From contig POWB01000015.1 in assembly GCA_010912705.1 (NCBI GenBank), positions 68,116 to 115,193 on the forward strand: DNA of 47,078 nt, in the 5' to 3' direction. This document shows, piece after piece, positions 1-8,710 of the stretch. The notes beneath the pieces are model-generated. The model had not been told where the DNA came from, searched no databases, and worked only from the letters and a program-made list of their open reading frames with translations. Made by a program: the position numbers and the translations under genes. This DNA is from Halochromatium sp. Lineage in GTDB: Bacteria > Pseudomonadota > Gammaproteobacteria > Chromatiales > Chromatiaceae. The stretch's first letter is position 1, and every line of letters begins with the position of its first letter.

Positions 1-380
1 CTCTGTGCGTGCTCGGCATCTTGGCCGACCGCCTCATCGATCAGTGCCGACAGCTGTTCACCACGCATGATCGATTCATCGTGGACAAATTGCAGCTGCG
101 GCACCGTACGCAAGCGTGCGGTGCGCGACAGCTCGTAGCGCAGAAAGCCCGACAAGCCGCCGTTCAGGAGTCGCTGCTGTTCCTCGGCACCCTCATCGGC
201 CGGAAAACAGGTGAAGTAGACCTTGGCGTGCGCGAGGTCGCGACTCACCCGCACCTCATGCAAGGTGATCTCGCCGAGGCGCGGGTCCTTCGCTCGCCGC
301 AACAGTTGGGTCAGCTCGCGCAGCAGTGCAGCGCCGATGCGCTCACCCCGATCGAAGCCGCGCTGCGGTGCTCGACTCAT
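1..380 (-). CDS. rbfA: 30S ribosome-binding factor A, C-terminus cut by window edge
   Basis: RbfA binds the 30S subunit and helps mature the 5' end of 16S rRNA; it is cytoplasmic. Reading leftward from the ATG at 378-380 the product begins MSRAPQRGFDRGERIG and continues with typical RbfA elements: LRELTQLLRRAKDPRLGEI, then VRVSRDLAHAKVYFT and a late SIMRGEQLSALI segment. About 126 residues are visible; the family is usually 120-150 aa, so only the tail is missing. It lies 13 bases downstream of infB on the same strand, in the classical nusA-infB-rbfA order, so it is probably co-transcribed and shares the rimP-operon control. The identification rests on sequence and gene order and is firm. Confidence 0.93.
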   Translation of the reverse strand, partial: MSRAPQRGFDRGERIGAALLRELTQLLRRAKDPRLGEITLHEVRVSRDLAHAKVYFTCFPADEGAEEQQRLLNGGLSGFLRYELSRTARLRTVPQLQFVHDESIMRGEQLSALIDEAVGQDAEHAQ

Positions 381-393
381 GATGCCAGGCTCC

Positions 394-3159
394 TCACAGC
401 TCGCGTGCCCGCTCCTTGCGCTCAAAGACCTCGATCTGGTCGCCCGGCTGCACATCGTTGTAGTTCTTTACGCCGATGCCACACTCGGTGCCGTTCTTGA
501 CCTCGCTGACGTCGTCCTTGAAGCGGCGCAGCGACTCCAGCGCACCTTCGTAGATGACAACGTTGTCACGCAGGACGCGGATCGGGCTGTTCCGCCGGAT
601 CAGGCCCTCGACCACCATACAGCCGGCGATGGCGCCAAACTTCGAGGAGCGGAACACATCGCGGACTTGCGCTAAGCCGATGATCTCTTCGGTCACGATC
701 GGGCTCAGCAGACCAGAGATGGCCTTCTTGACGTCGTCGATCAGCTCATAGATCACCGAGTAATAGCGTAGATCCAGCCCCTGCTCCTCGATCACCCGGC
801 GCGCGGCGGGATCAGCACGGACATTGAAGCCGAGCATGATCGCCGTCGAAGTGACCGCCAGGTTGGCATCGGACTCGGTAATGCCGCCGACGCCAGCGGC
901 AACCACGGCCACCTTGACCTCGTCGTTGCTGAGCTTGACCAGCGCGTCCTTGATCGCCTCGACGCTGCCTTGCACATCGGCCTTGAGGATGATGTTGACG
1001 CTCTTGAGGTCGCCGTCCTTGAGCTGCGAGAACAGCTGATCCAAGCTCGCGCCGCGCTGCTCGTCCATGCGCGTCTGCCGATCGCGATCGCGGCGGAATT
1101 CAGCCACCTCGCGAGCGCGTTTTTCATCGGTGACGGCGATCACATCGTCGCCTGCATTCGGCGAGCCGGAAAGGCCTAGAACCTGCACCGGGATCGACGG
1201 GCCAGCGCTCTTCACTGAGCGCCCAAGCTCATCGAACATGGCCCGCACGCGACCATATTCAGAGCCGCTGACAATCATGTCGCCGGTGCGCAGGGTCCCG
1301 GATTGGACCAAGACGGTAGCAACGGTGCCCCGCCCTTTCTCAAGGCTCGACTCAACAATGGTGCCGTGCGCGGGCCCCTCTACCGGTGCTTGCAGCTCCA
1401 ACACCTCAGATTGCAGCAGCACCGCATCGAGCAGATCGTCGATGCCGTCGCCGGTCTTGGCCGAGACCTTGACCAGCATGGTCTCGCCACCCCACTCCTC
1501 GGGTACCAACTCATGCTGAGTCAGCTCTTGCATGACCCGATCCGGGTTGGCGTCGGGCTTATCCATCTTGTTCACTGCAACCACGACCGGAACCCCGGCC
1601 GCCTTCGAGTGCTGGATCGCCTCGATGGTCTGCGGCATCACGCCATCATCGGCAGCGACTACCAGGATGACGATGTCGGTGGCCTTGGCACCACGGGCAC
1701 GCATCGACGAGAAGGCGGCGTGACCTGGAGTGTCAAGAAACGAGATGGTGCCCTTGTCGGTCTCGACATGGTAAGCACCGATGTGCTGAGTAATGCCACC
1801 GGCCTCACCGGCGGCAACCTTGGCGCGGCGGATGTAGTCGAGCAGCGAGGTCTTGCCGTGGTCGACGTGGCCCATGATGGTCACCACGGGCGGACGCGGC
1901 CGCACTTCGGCCTGGCCGACCTCCTCCTCGAGCAGCGCCATCAGCGCGTCCTCGGCGTCTTCCTGCTTGGCCTCGACCGCCTTATGGCCCATCTCCTCGA
2001 CAACCAGCATCGCCGTATCGCGATCGAGTGTCTGGTTGATGGTCACCATCATGCCTTGCTTGAACAGCTCCTTGATCACCTGCCCGGCCTTGACGGACAT
2101 GCGCGAGGCCAGCTCGCCGACCGAAATGGTCTCCGGCACCTCGACCTCTCGCACCACGGGTGCGGTCGGACGCTGGAATCCATGCTTATCCTGCAGCTGC
2201 GGCTTGCCCGGTTTCTTGCGGCGACGCACCGATGGCCGCGTGATCACAGCCTCGTCTGAGGTCTCCTCCTCGAGTGCCGCCACCGGGTCACGCACCTTCT
2301 GCCGCCCTGGCTCTTTACGGGCGGCCTTGCGCTCCTTCTCGACCCGCTCACGCTCAACGCGCTCCTTTTCGGTGCGCTCAGCGTGCTTCTTCGCCGCGCG
2401 GCGACGATCTTCTCGCTGCTGCTCGGTCTCCGTCTCAGGCTCAACCACCGCAGCATCCGCCGTTGGCATCGGCTCCTTTGGCTCAACCGGCTGATAGCGC
2501 TCGGCAGCGGCCTCCTCTTTTGCTTGCCGCTCGGCCTGACGCCGCCGCTCCGCCTCGGCCTTAGCGCGCGCCTCGGCCTCAGCTTTACGCTTGGCCTCTT
2601 CGCGCTGACGGGCCTCAAGCGCCTCCTGCTCAGCGAGGCGACGTGCATCCTCTTCCGCCCGCCGTGCCTCGAGCTCAGCACGGCGGCGCTGCTCGTCGTT
2701 CGGGACGCGCCTCACTCGCGTTTCCTGCCCAGTCTGCTCGGGGCGCGGTACCGTGCGCACTGTCGCCGCCGGCACAGCCGGCTCAGTAGAGCGCTTGCCG
2801 AAACTGCGCTTTCGGCGCACCTCGACATTAACTGACTTCCCGGTACGGGCAGCAGCACCAGCACGTGGTGTTTGCGTACCACGGGTCGGTGTTGGCCGTG
2901 AGGGTCGCTGCACACGGTTGTCAGCACCAGGCGCACGTCGACGCAGGCTAGCTGCCTCCGTCACCGGCTCCTCGGCTGACTCCTCTTTCTTGCCATGACT
3001 GCGCCGCAGATGCTGCAGCAGCTGGATCTTTTCATTTTCGGTAATGGTCGCATCCTCGGCCTGAGCCGAGATGCCCGCTTCTTGGAGCTGCGCAAGTAGC
3101 CGCTCCACAGGAATCCCGACCGTCGTCGCGAGTTGCTTGACCGTGACTTCAGTACTCAT
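394..3159 (-). CDS. infB: translation initiation factor IF-2
   Basis: IF-2 is the GTPase that brings fMet-tRNA to the 30S subunit and promotes subunit joining. The 921-residue product has an N-terminal IF2-N module ([16 protein letters not shown]), a long charged Arg/Glu/Lys/Ala-rich linker (roughly residues 60-300), a second IF2-N module ([16 protein letters not shown]), then the GTPase with P-loop GHVDHGKT at about residue 430, the DTPGHAAF switch and NKMDKP, followed by the EF-Tu-like and C-terminal IF-2 domains. The ATG at 3157-3159 is preferred over an upstream GTG because GGAGGT lies 4 bases before it. It starts just after nusA ends and precedes rbfA. The length of the linker is within the family's range. 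Confidence 0.97.
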   Translation of the reverse strand: MSTEVTVKQLATTVGIPVERLLAQLQEAGISAQAEDATITENEKIQLLQHLRRSHGKKEESAEEPVTEAASLRRRAPGADNRVQRPSRPTPTRGTQTPRAGAAARTGKSVNVEVRRKRSFGKRSTEPAVPAATVRTVPRPEQTGQETRVRRVPNDEQRRRAELEARRAEEDARRLAEQEALEARQREEAKRKAEAEARAKAEAERRRQAERQAKEEAAAERYQPVEPKEPMPTADAAVVEPETETEQQREDRRRAAKKHAERTEKERVERERVEKERKAARKEPGRQKVRDPVAALEEETSDEAVITRPSVRRRKKPGKPQLQDKHGFQRPTAPVVREVEVPETISVGELASRMSVKAGQVIKELFKQGMMVTINQTLDRDTAMLVVEEMGHKAVEAKQEDAEDALMALLEEEVGQAEVRPRPPVVTIMGHVDHGKTSLLDYIRRAKVAAGEAGGITQHIGAYHVETDKGTISFLDTPGHAAFSSMRARGAKATDIVILVVAADDGVMPQTIEAIQHSKAAGVPVVVAVNKMDKPDANPDRVMQELTQHELVPEEWGGETMLVKVSAKTGDGIDDLLDAVLLQSEVLELQAPVEGPAHGTIVESSLEKGRGTVATVLVQSGTLRTGDMIVSGSEYGRVRAMFDELGRSVKSAGPSIPVQVLGLSGSPNAGDDVIAVTDEKRAREVAEFRRDRDRQTRMDEQRGASLDQLFSQLKDGDLKSVNIILKADVQGSVEAIKDALVKLSNDEVKVAVVAAGVGGITESDANLAVTSTAIMLGFNVRADPAARRVIEEQGLDLRYYSVIYELIDDVKKAISGLLSPIVTEEIIGLAQVRDVFRSSKFGAIAGCMVVEGLIRRNSPIRVLRDNVVIYEGALESLRRFKDDVSEVKNGTECGIGVKNYNDVQPGDQIEVFERKERAREL

Positions 3160-3174
3160 TCGCACCTCCGATGA

Positions 3175-4677
3175 CTAGTCGTTCTCCGAGCCGGCGAACA
3201 TGGGCTCGCGGGCCGCCATGATGAGGCTGGCCGCATGCTCCGGGTCCATGCCGTCGATCTCCAGCAGTTCGTCCACCGATTGATCCGCCAGATCAGCCAC
3301 GCTGATGATGCCGCGTCGCGCGAGCCGATCGGCCAAGGCCTTATCCATCATCGGCATGGCCAGCAGATCCTCGTCTGGCTCCGCGCTCGCGTCTTCATCG
3401 CTTGCGGCGGCTTGACTCGGCACGGCATCCAGGGCTCGTTGCCGCAGGAGCGCAACCAGCTCTTCATCAAAATCCGCGATCGCCCGCAGCTCCGATTCGG
3501 GGACATAGGCGATCTCTTCAACCGAGGTAAAGCCTTCCTCAGCCAAGACAGCGGCGACGTTCTCGTCGACGCGAAGATCGGCCATGAAGCGCTCGATCAG
3601 TCGGCGCCCCTCTTCCTCGCTCTTGGCGGCAGCGGCCTCTTCGCTCATCACATTTAACTCCCAGCCAGTGAGCTGACTGGCCAGGCGGACATTTTGGCCA
3701 CCCTTGCCGATCGCCTGCGACAGGTTTTCTTCCTTGACCGCCACGTCCATGCTCCGCGCGTCCTCATCGATCACGATCGAGACGACGTCGGCTGGTAGCA
3801 TGGCATTGATCACGAATTGGGCCGGATTCTCATCCCAAGGGATGATGTCAACCCGTTCGCCGAACAGCTCGTTGGAGACTGCCTGCACCCGTGAGCCGCG
3901 CATGCCAACGCAGGCGCCAACCGGATCGATCCGAGGGTCATGGGTGCGCACCGCGATCTTCGCACGGGTACCTGGGTCGCGAGCGGCACCAACAATCTCG
4001 ATGGTGCCCTCGCCCACCTCAGGCACCTCGAGCTTGAATAGCTCGATCAACAGCTTTGGTGAGGTGCGGCTGACAAAGAGCTGTGGCCCCTTGAGTTCAG
4101 CAGCCACCTCATAGAGCAGCCCGCGCAGCCGGTCGCCGGGGCGAGCGGTCTCCTTTGGGATGACCTGATCGCGTGGCACCAAGGCCTCGGCATTGTTACC
4201 CAGATCGATCACAATGGTGCCACGCTCGGCCTTCTTGACGATGCCAGTGACCAGCTCACCCTCGCGGCTCTTAAAGAGTTCGACGATCTTCGCCCGCTCG
4301 GCCTCGCGCACTTTCTGCACGATGACCTGTTTAGCAGTCTGCGCAGCGATGCGACCAAACAAGACCGATTCGATCTGCTCCTCGATAAAGCCGCCGAGAT
4401 CCAGGGATGGATCAAGCTCTTTAGCTGCCGAGATGGTGATCTGGCGCTCGGTCGCCTCAAGCGGCTCGCCGTCTTGATCCTCGACCACCTCCCAGCGGCG
4501 GAAGGTCTCGTAATCGCCGGTGCCGCGATCAATCGACACGCGCACGTCGATATCCCCACCATGTTTCTTGCGCGTCGCCGAGGCGAGCGCGGCCTCGATC
4601 GCCTCGAAGATGATCTCTTTCGAGACATCCTTCTCATTCGAGACGGCATCGACGACCATCAATATTTCTTTGTTCAT
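3175..4677 (-). CDS. nusA: transcription termination/antitermination protein NusA
   Basis: NusA binds RNA polymerase and modulates pausing, intrinsic termination and antitermination. The 500-residue protein starts [19 protein letters not shown], has the N-terminal polymerase-binding domain, an S1 domain ([18 protein letters not shown] region), two KH domains (ending near [19 protein letters not shown]) and two C-terminal acidic repeats of the proteobacterial kind ([16 protein letters not shown] and [15 protein letters not shown]). Length equals the usual gammaproteobacterial form of about 495-500 aa. It lies between rimP and infB on the same strand, with 52 bases after rimP and 15 before the infB start. 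In E. coli NusA controls its own operon through leader terminators; two terminators are present here upstream of rimP. Confidence 0.97.
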   Translation of the reverse strand: MNKEILMVVDAVSNEKDVSKEIIFEAIEAALASATRKKHGGDIDVRVSIDRGTGDYETFRRWEVVEDQDGEPLEATERQITISAAKELDPSLDLGGFIEEQIESVLFGRIAAQTAKQVIVQKVREAERAKIVELFKSREGELVTGIVKKAERGTIVIDLGNNAEALVPRDQVIPKETARPGDRLRGLLYEVAAELKGPQLFVSRTSPKLLIELFKLEVPEVGEGTIEIVGAARDPGTRAKIAVRTHDPRIDPVGACVGMRGSRVQAVSNELFGERVDIIPWDENPAQFVINAMLPADVVSIVIDEDARSMDVAVKEENLSQAIGKGGQNVRLASQLTGWELNVMSEEAAAAKSEEEGRRLIERFMADLRVDENVAAVLAEEGFTSVEEIAYVPESELRAIADFDEELVALLRQRALDAVPSQAAASDEDASAEPDEDLLAMPMMDKALADRLARRGIISVADLADQSVDELLEIDGMDPEHAASLIMAAREPMFAGSEND

Positions 4678-4729
4678 CGGTCCCTACCCTGATGTCGGTC
4701 GCTCTCGGCCCCGTCCGGCATCCGGTTCG

Positions 4730-5227
4730 TTAGCGAGCGGACTGTGAAAAGTTGAATTCGGGCACCACGCGGGCACTCTCGATCTGCGCCACCGGCAGCT
4801 GAGCCCGACGTTGCTCCTTGCCCTCGTCAAGGCTGAGTTCGAGAATCTGGCGGTCAGCGCTGACCCCAAGCACCTCGCCCTCAAAATTGCGGCGCCCATC
4901 GAGCTTCTGCTCGAGCCGCACGCGGATGCGGTTGCCGCGTTGGCGCTCGATCTGCTCGACGCTGAACAGCGGCCGATCTAGCCCCGGCGATGACACCTCG
5001 AGATCGTAATGCCCGCTGATCGGGTCTTCGACATCGAGGACGCTGCTGAGCTGCCGACTCACCGCCTCGCAATCATCGACTGTGATGCCGTTAGCATGAT
5101 CGATATAGACCCGCAATACCGCCTCTGCACTTCCGGCCGCGGCATGCTCGATACCGAGCGCCTCGTAGCCCATCGGCTCGACAACCGATGTCACCAGCGC
5201 CGTCAGTCGGTCATTCACCCGTCGCAT
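4730..5227 (-). CDS. rimP: ribosome maturation factor RimP
   Basis: RimP is a cytoplasmic 30S assembly factor. The 165-residue product contains the family signature VLRVYIDHANGITVDDCE followed by VSRQLSSVLDVEDPISGHYDLEVSSPGLDRPL (split here only for description), i.e. the DUF150 N-terminal domain and its conserved SSPGLDRPL motif, then the SH3-like C-terminal domain. The start at 5225-5227 gives MRRVNDRLTALV, normal for the family. It is the first gene of the rimP-nusA-infB-rbfA operon. In many gammaproteobacteria tRNA and secG genes precede it; here a terminator-containing leader and a divergent SprT-like gene do. Confidence 0.95.
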   Translation of the reverse strand: MRRVNDRLTALVTSVVEPMGYEALGIEHAAAGSAEAVLRVYIDHANGITVDDCEAVSRQLSSVLDVEDPISGHYDLEVSSPGLDRPLFSVEQIERQRGNRIRVRLEQKLDGRRNFEGEVLGVSADRQILELSLDEGKEQRRAQLPVAQIESARVVPEFNFSQSAR

Positions 5228-5366
5228 CAGAAACTCAGTACCACTACTATGATCTCGTTCATCCCAACCCAGAGCCGCCGTGCACCGGTGGCTGCTGCAT
5301 GCTTAACCTTGGAGCGGGGAAGCGCCGAAGCCCCAGCCTTAAACTGAGCCGGGCGTGATGCCAAAC

Positions 5367-5392
5367 AAAAAAGAGGGCCAAGGGGCCCCCTT
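5367..5392 (-). terminator. intrinsic terminator in the rimP leader (proximal)
   Basis: On the minus strand AAGGGGGCC and GGCCCTCTT form a nine-pair stem with one G-U pair and a CCTT loop, followed by further T residues (A-run at 5367-5372 on the plus strand). It is oriented to stop leftward transcription about 140 bases before the rimP start. No gene on the minus strand ends just upstream of it, so it probably acts inside the operon leader. Confidence 0.75.
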
Positions 5393-5462
5393 ATGTCGGA
5401 GCAGCACCCCACGAGCCTCTGCCGGAAGCAGCCTCGCCGGGGTCTGCAGCGGATCGCGGATG

Positions 5463-5484
5463 AAAAAAAACCCCGATACCGGGG
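5463..5484 (-). terminator. intrinsic terminator in the rimP leader (distal)
   Basis: On the minus strand CCCCG-GTAT-CGGGG is followed by eight T residues (A-run 5463-5470). An upstream AAAACCCC segment (5496-5503 on the plus strand as GGGGTTTT) can also pair with the GGGGTTTT part of this terminator, giving an alternative fold. It faces leftward and lies only 75 bases from the divergent gene at 5560, so the operon promoter must be close by. Confidence 0.75.
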
Positions 5485-5559
5485 CCATCTCGCCAGGGGT
5501 TTTACCGTCGCATTTCAGGCTCTACCCTTGTATCTCAGCCTACGGATGATAGTCCTATC

Positions 5560-6141
5560 GTGAGCGAAACGCAAAACCAGAAACGGCGAGCCGGTTCAGA
5601 ACGATCTGTGAGCAACGGCCTAAGCGAGGCCAGGCTCCAGGAGCTGATGCAACAGGCACGCTCACAAACAGCGGACCTGCTAGGCCCCATAGCCAAGGCC
5701 AGCATTGAGGTTCGCTTCGATCTACGCGGCAAGTCCGCCGGCCAGGTACGCATCCGCCCCCAGGGTCAGTATGTGATCCGCTACAACCTCGAGCTGCTCA
5801 AACGTGGGGAAGCGGACTTTCTCAACGAGACCGTACCGCACGAGGTCGCCCATGTCCTCGCTTATCATCGCCACGGCCCGAACATCCGACCACATGGTCG
5901 TGAATGGCAGCGCATCATGCGCCAGCTCGGCGCCGAGCCAAGCCGCTGCCACGATTACGACGTCAGCGGGCTCAGCGCTCGCCAGTTGCAATACTTTCAG
6001 TATCACTGCAACTGCATGGAGCATCAGCTCTCGAGCATCCGCCATAACAAGGTCGCCAAAGGCCAGCGCTATCTCTGTCGGCGCTGTGGCGAGCCGCTCC
6101 GGCCCGGGCGTCGTGCTCAAGCCTTACCGGCTGGCAGCTAA
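5560..6141 (+). CDS. SprT-like zinc metalloprotease-fold protein
   Basis: The 193-residue product belongs to the SprT/SprT-like family (bacterial relatives of Spartan proteases); the cellular substrate of bacterial members is not established. The metal site HEVAH sits at about residues 94-98, preceded by the family's RYNLELLKRGEADFLNETVPHE segment, and the C-terminus carries a zinc-ribbon pattern (YHCNCMEH and YLCRRCGEPL, about residues 148-183). The start is a GTG at 5560, the first in-frame start after the divergent rimP leader; no strong Shine-Dalgarno sequence is visible. E. coli SprT is about 165 aa, so the N-terminal 25-30 polar residues are an extension. It is transcribed away from rimP. 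Confidence 0.88.
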   Translation: MSETQNQKRRAGSERSVSNGLSEARLQELMQQARSQTADLLGPIAKASIEVRFDLRGKSAGQVRIRPQGQYVIRYNLELLKRGEADFLNETVPHEVAHVLAYHRHGPNIRPHGREWQRIMRQLGAEPSRCHDYDVSGLSARQLQYFQYHCNCMEHQLSSIRHNKVAKGQRYLCRRCGEPLRPGRRAQALPAGS

Positions 6142-6200
6142 ATGCAACTGCTGACAAAGCGCCCCGCCTCAGATGCCGCGGCAAGGCGCAGAGCGCGCAC

Positions 6201-6602
6201 TCAACAGGCAGGCTGCTCGACGATCGCCTTGACCCAGCGCTCCATGGCCTCATTGGCTGGCGGCATTGGTGCCTCGAGGAAGGTGACGGTGAAGCGATCA
6301 CCTTGATCGACAACGCCAATCGAGCGTGGCCGCACCGCCATCACATGCGGATCAGGTAGCTTGGTGCCAAAGCAAAACAGGATGTGCTTCGCCGACTCGA
6401 TGCCCTCGGCAATCTGCCCGTTTGCGAGTGACTGCGTGTGCGCCATGTGATCGAACTCACCGATGTAGCTCGCGATCTCGTGCGTATCGATGCACTCTTT
6501 CAGATAGGCAATGATCGCGCCAGAATCGGTAAACCGAGTCTCCTCCTTGCTCACCTCGAGGGTATAGATTGGGTATTTCTCTTGCAGCAGGGTTTGTCTC
6601 AT
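6201..6602 (-). CDS. DUF6858-like conserved protein
   Basis: The 133-residue soluble protein begins MRQTLLQEKYPIYTLEV and contains IGEFDHMAHTQSL, AKHILFCFGTKLPDP and VRPRSIGVV followed by FLEAPMPPANEAMERWVKA. This pattern matches what I recall as the DUF6858 family, found in sulfur-oxidising proteobacteria and campylobacteria; the name comes from memory and the function is unknown. No signal peptide or membrane segment is seen. It lies 93 bases downstream of the SLAC1-type channel gene on the same strand, so the two might be co-transcribed, and converges with the SprT-like gene. Confidence 0.7.
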   Translation of the reverse strand: MRQTLLQEKYPIYTLEVSKEETRFTDSGAIIAYLKECIDTHEIASYIGEFDHMAHTQSLANGQIAEGIESAKHILFCFGTKLPDPHVMAVRPRSIGVVDQGDRFTVTFLEAPMPPANEAMERWVKAIVEQPAC

Positions 6603-6695
6603 GACTCATCTCCAGTGGATAAACGAAGAGCGGTAGAAGTTAGGGCTTGCCAGCGGCTAGGCTGGATAATGACCAATACCTAGGATGCCTCGGAC

Positions 6696-7694
6696 TTAAT
6701 GTCCTGGAAGACAGATGCCATGGCGGATAACGGCATACAGTGTTCTTAACAGCAAGAAGATCACGACTAGGGTCAAGATCGACAGCAGTCCAGCCCCGAT
6801 CCAACGATAGACATCACCCTGACCTTGCTCAAACATGAGCATGCTCGCAATGCTAATTGCTGCAAGTGGGAAGGTGTATGCCCACCAGGACAGGAAGAAT
6901 TTCAGCCGCGCGAAATAGCGTGCCTGTGCAAACAGCAGCAATGTCAGAAACAGGGCGCTGAAGTAGAGCACCATCGCCAGCGGATCAAGCTCACCTACCA
7001 GGCGCATATAAGCGATGAAGCCCACCGCTGGCGGCGCAATCAAGATGAACAGGGTCGGCATAAAGCGCTCTGGGATCGGCGCATGGAACAGCAGCCGATA
7101 GAAGATGATCGTCATTAACAACCCCCAGAACAGCATGCCGATGCTGAAGAAGAACCAGGAGATATCAATAAAGCCAAGCGGCACTCCAGCTACCGGTACC
7201 AGCACATTACCCACTGCCGGAATAAACCAGGCCGGGTTCATGTGATGGACCTCGAAATGCTCATGGTGAATCCAGACGCTGACCACATAGAGCGTGAACA
7301 GCAGATGCAGGCTGGCACCAGTCATCCAAAGCGGGCGACTGATGGACTCATCAAGGGGTAAGAACGCAATCGAGAGCAGCAATAGACTGATCGAGACTGC
7401 GGCAAAGAAGTTGAGCTTGATTGGATGCCGGAGCTCTTCAAGTACCTTCTTCGGATAGACCACCAGCTTTGCCAAATAGAACAGGAGCAGGAGCGAGAAA
7501 ACGGCAGCCGTTGCGCTCGCCATCCAAAGACCGATCTGGAGGCTAGGGTCGAGCCCAGCGCCATTCAGCTCAAGCGCAAACACATGCAGCGCCTTCTCCC
7601 AAGCGATGGTCAACCCCGAGAGGCCCATCACCACGGCGAAGAAGGAGATCGGGAAATTGGGAAGTCGACGTGAGTCGATCGCAGTCTGTGACAT
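6696..7694 (-). CDS. SLAC1/TDT-family anion channel or transporter
   Basis: The product is an inner-membrane protein with about ten hydrophobic segments and the SLAC1 / tellurite-resistance-dicarboxylate-transporter architecture: it opens FPISFFAVVMGLSGLTIAWEK, has short polar loops, and includes a HPIKLNFFAAVSIS segment and an SWWAYTFPLAAIS segment typical of bacterial TehA-like proteins. Starting at the ATG at 7692-7694 gives MSQTAIDSRRLPNFP and 332 residues, a usual family length; a longer reading to 7790 would add 32 unlikely residues. Bacterial TehA is an anion channel homologue; the ion carried here cannot be told from sequence. Downstream is the DUF6858-like gene. Confidence 0.82.
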   Translation of the reverse strand: MSQTAIDSRRLPNFPISFFAVVMGLSGLTIAWEKALHVFALELNGAGLDPSLQIGLWMASATAAVFSLLLLFYLAKLVVYPKKVLEELRHPIKLNFFAAVSISLLLLSIAFLPLDESISRPLWMTGASLHLLFTLYVVSVWIHHEHFEVHHMNPAWFIPAVGNVLVPVAGVPLGFIDISWFFFSIGMLFWGLLMTIIFYRLLFHAPIPERFMPTLFILIAPPAVGFIAYMRLVGELDPLAMVLYFSALFLTLLLFAQARYFARLKFFLSWWAYTFPLAAISIASMLMFEQGQGDVYRWIGAGLLSILTLVVIFLLLRTLYAVIRHGICLPGH

Positions 7695-8029
7695 AACAGA
7701 AGGCCGCAACGCGGGATAGAACATAACTGAGAAGAATTCTAAGGATTGCGCGCGCAATGGCATTGAAGAAGCGCAACAACCTGCAGCCAAATCAAGTCGC
7801 GTCTGAGGCTGCCCTTCAAACCTGCGCGCCGACCGAGCGCATCAACCATCTGCGCAAGCCGTCAACGAGCCGCGCAATCTGCAGCGAGCAGCACAATCAG
7901 CGACGAAGCGCGCGGCCAAGCTGCTGATGACGCTTCGCGGAAGATCTGGCAGAGTAATGCGCAGCTTGTTTCCGAACCGTTACTTCAGGCGAATCTTGTT
8001 GCCAACCTCTTTTTCCGGAGCCGAACCCG
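7695..8029. other. intergenic region, no gene recognised
   Basis: This 335-base stretch separates the leftward channel gene from the rightward hydrolase gene and should hold both promoters. I see no tRNA, terminator or convincing protein-coding segment. The only clear element is the region just before 8030, where CCGGAG about 8-13 bases upstream of the ATG can serve as ribosome binding site for the hydrolase. Confidence 0.5.
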
Positions 8030-8704
8030 ATGACCTGGAAGACTGCTCACCGCTCGTTCTACTACGAGGGTGCCCCAGAGCCCGCTGACCCAGTGCTCAA
8101 GCCGAGCGAAACCGCGTTGCTCTGCATTGATGTGCAGAACTACGGCATGGTGCTGCACGACGACCCCGCCGAGCGGGCACGCTGGGCGCCCTTCCATGAG
8201 CGCATGCGCGGCAGGGTGATTCCGCGGCTGCAGGCACTGCAGCAGCGATTTCGAGACCAGGGCCTGGACGTGATCCACGCCCGCATCGCCTGCCTGCTCG
8301 AGGACGGCCGCGATCGCTCACTGAGTCAGAAGCTGCCGGGCTGGAACAACCTGCTGATGCCGAAGGACAGCGAGGCCTCACAAATCATCCCCGAGCTCGC
8401 GCCAGCGCCCGGCGAGATCGTCGTCACCAAGACCACCGACAGCGCGCTCACCGGTACCAACCTGCGCCTGATCCTCAGCAACATGGGCATCCGCAACCTG
8501 ATCGTGACCGGCATCTACACCGATCAGTGTGTTTCATCGACGGTGCGTAGTCTCGCCGACGAGAGCTTCCAGGTGATCCTAGTCGAGGACTGCTGCGCCG
8601 CAGGCACCGACGAGCTGCACGAACAGGAGCTCGCCATCATCAACATGATCTACTGCCAGGTGATGAGCAGCGCAGAGTTGCTTGGCCTGATGGGACTTGG
8701 GTGA
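8030..8704 (+). CDS. isochorismatase-family cysteine hydrolase
   Basis: The 224-residue protein has the isochorismatase fold and the three catalytic positions expected of the cysteine-hydrolase branch: Asp34 in ALLCIDVQN, Lys134 in VTKTTDSALTGTNL and Cys167 in YTDQCVSSTVRSLADE. Members hydrolyse isochorismate, nicotinamide, N-carbamoyl compounds or biuret; the substrate cannot be assigned here. No signal peptide, so cytoplasmic. Its stop is only six bases before the start of the exported di-haem peroxidase, so both genes are probably one transcript, an unusual combination. Closest by overall pattern are biuret hydrolase / N-carbamoylsarcosine amidase-like proteins, but this is a guess. Confidence 0.88.
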   Translation: MTWKTAHRSFYYEGAPEPADPVLKPSETALLCIDVQNYGMVLHDDPAERARWAPFHERMRGRVIPRLQALQQRFRDQGLDVIHARIACLLEDGRDRSLSQKLPGWNNLLMPKDSEASQIIPELAPAPGEIVVTKTTDSALTGTNLRLILSNMGIRNLIVTGIYTDQCVSSTVRSLADESFQVILVEDCCAAGTDELHEQELAIINMIYCQVMSSAELLGLMGLG

Positions 8705-8710
8705 GCTGAT

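Noticed and set aside
1303..2259. Open frame of 318 codons on the plus strand
   Set aside because: Antisense to infB, which is firmly identified by its GTPase motifs.
5230..5412. Small leftward frame in the rimP leader as a possible secG
   Set aside because: The translation lacks SecG transmembrane helices and overlaps the terminator structure.
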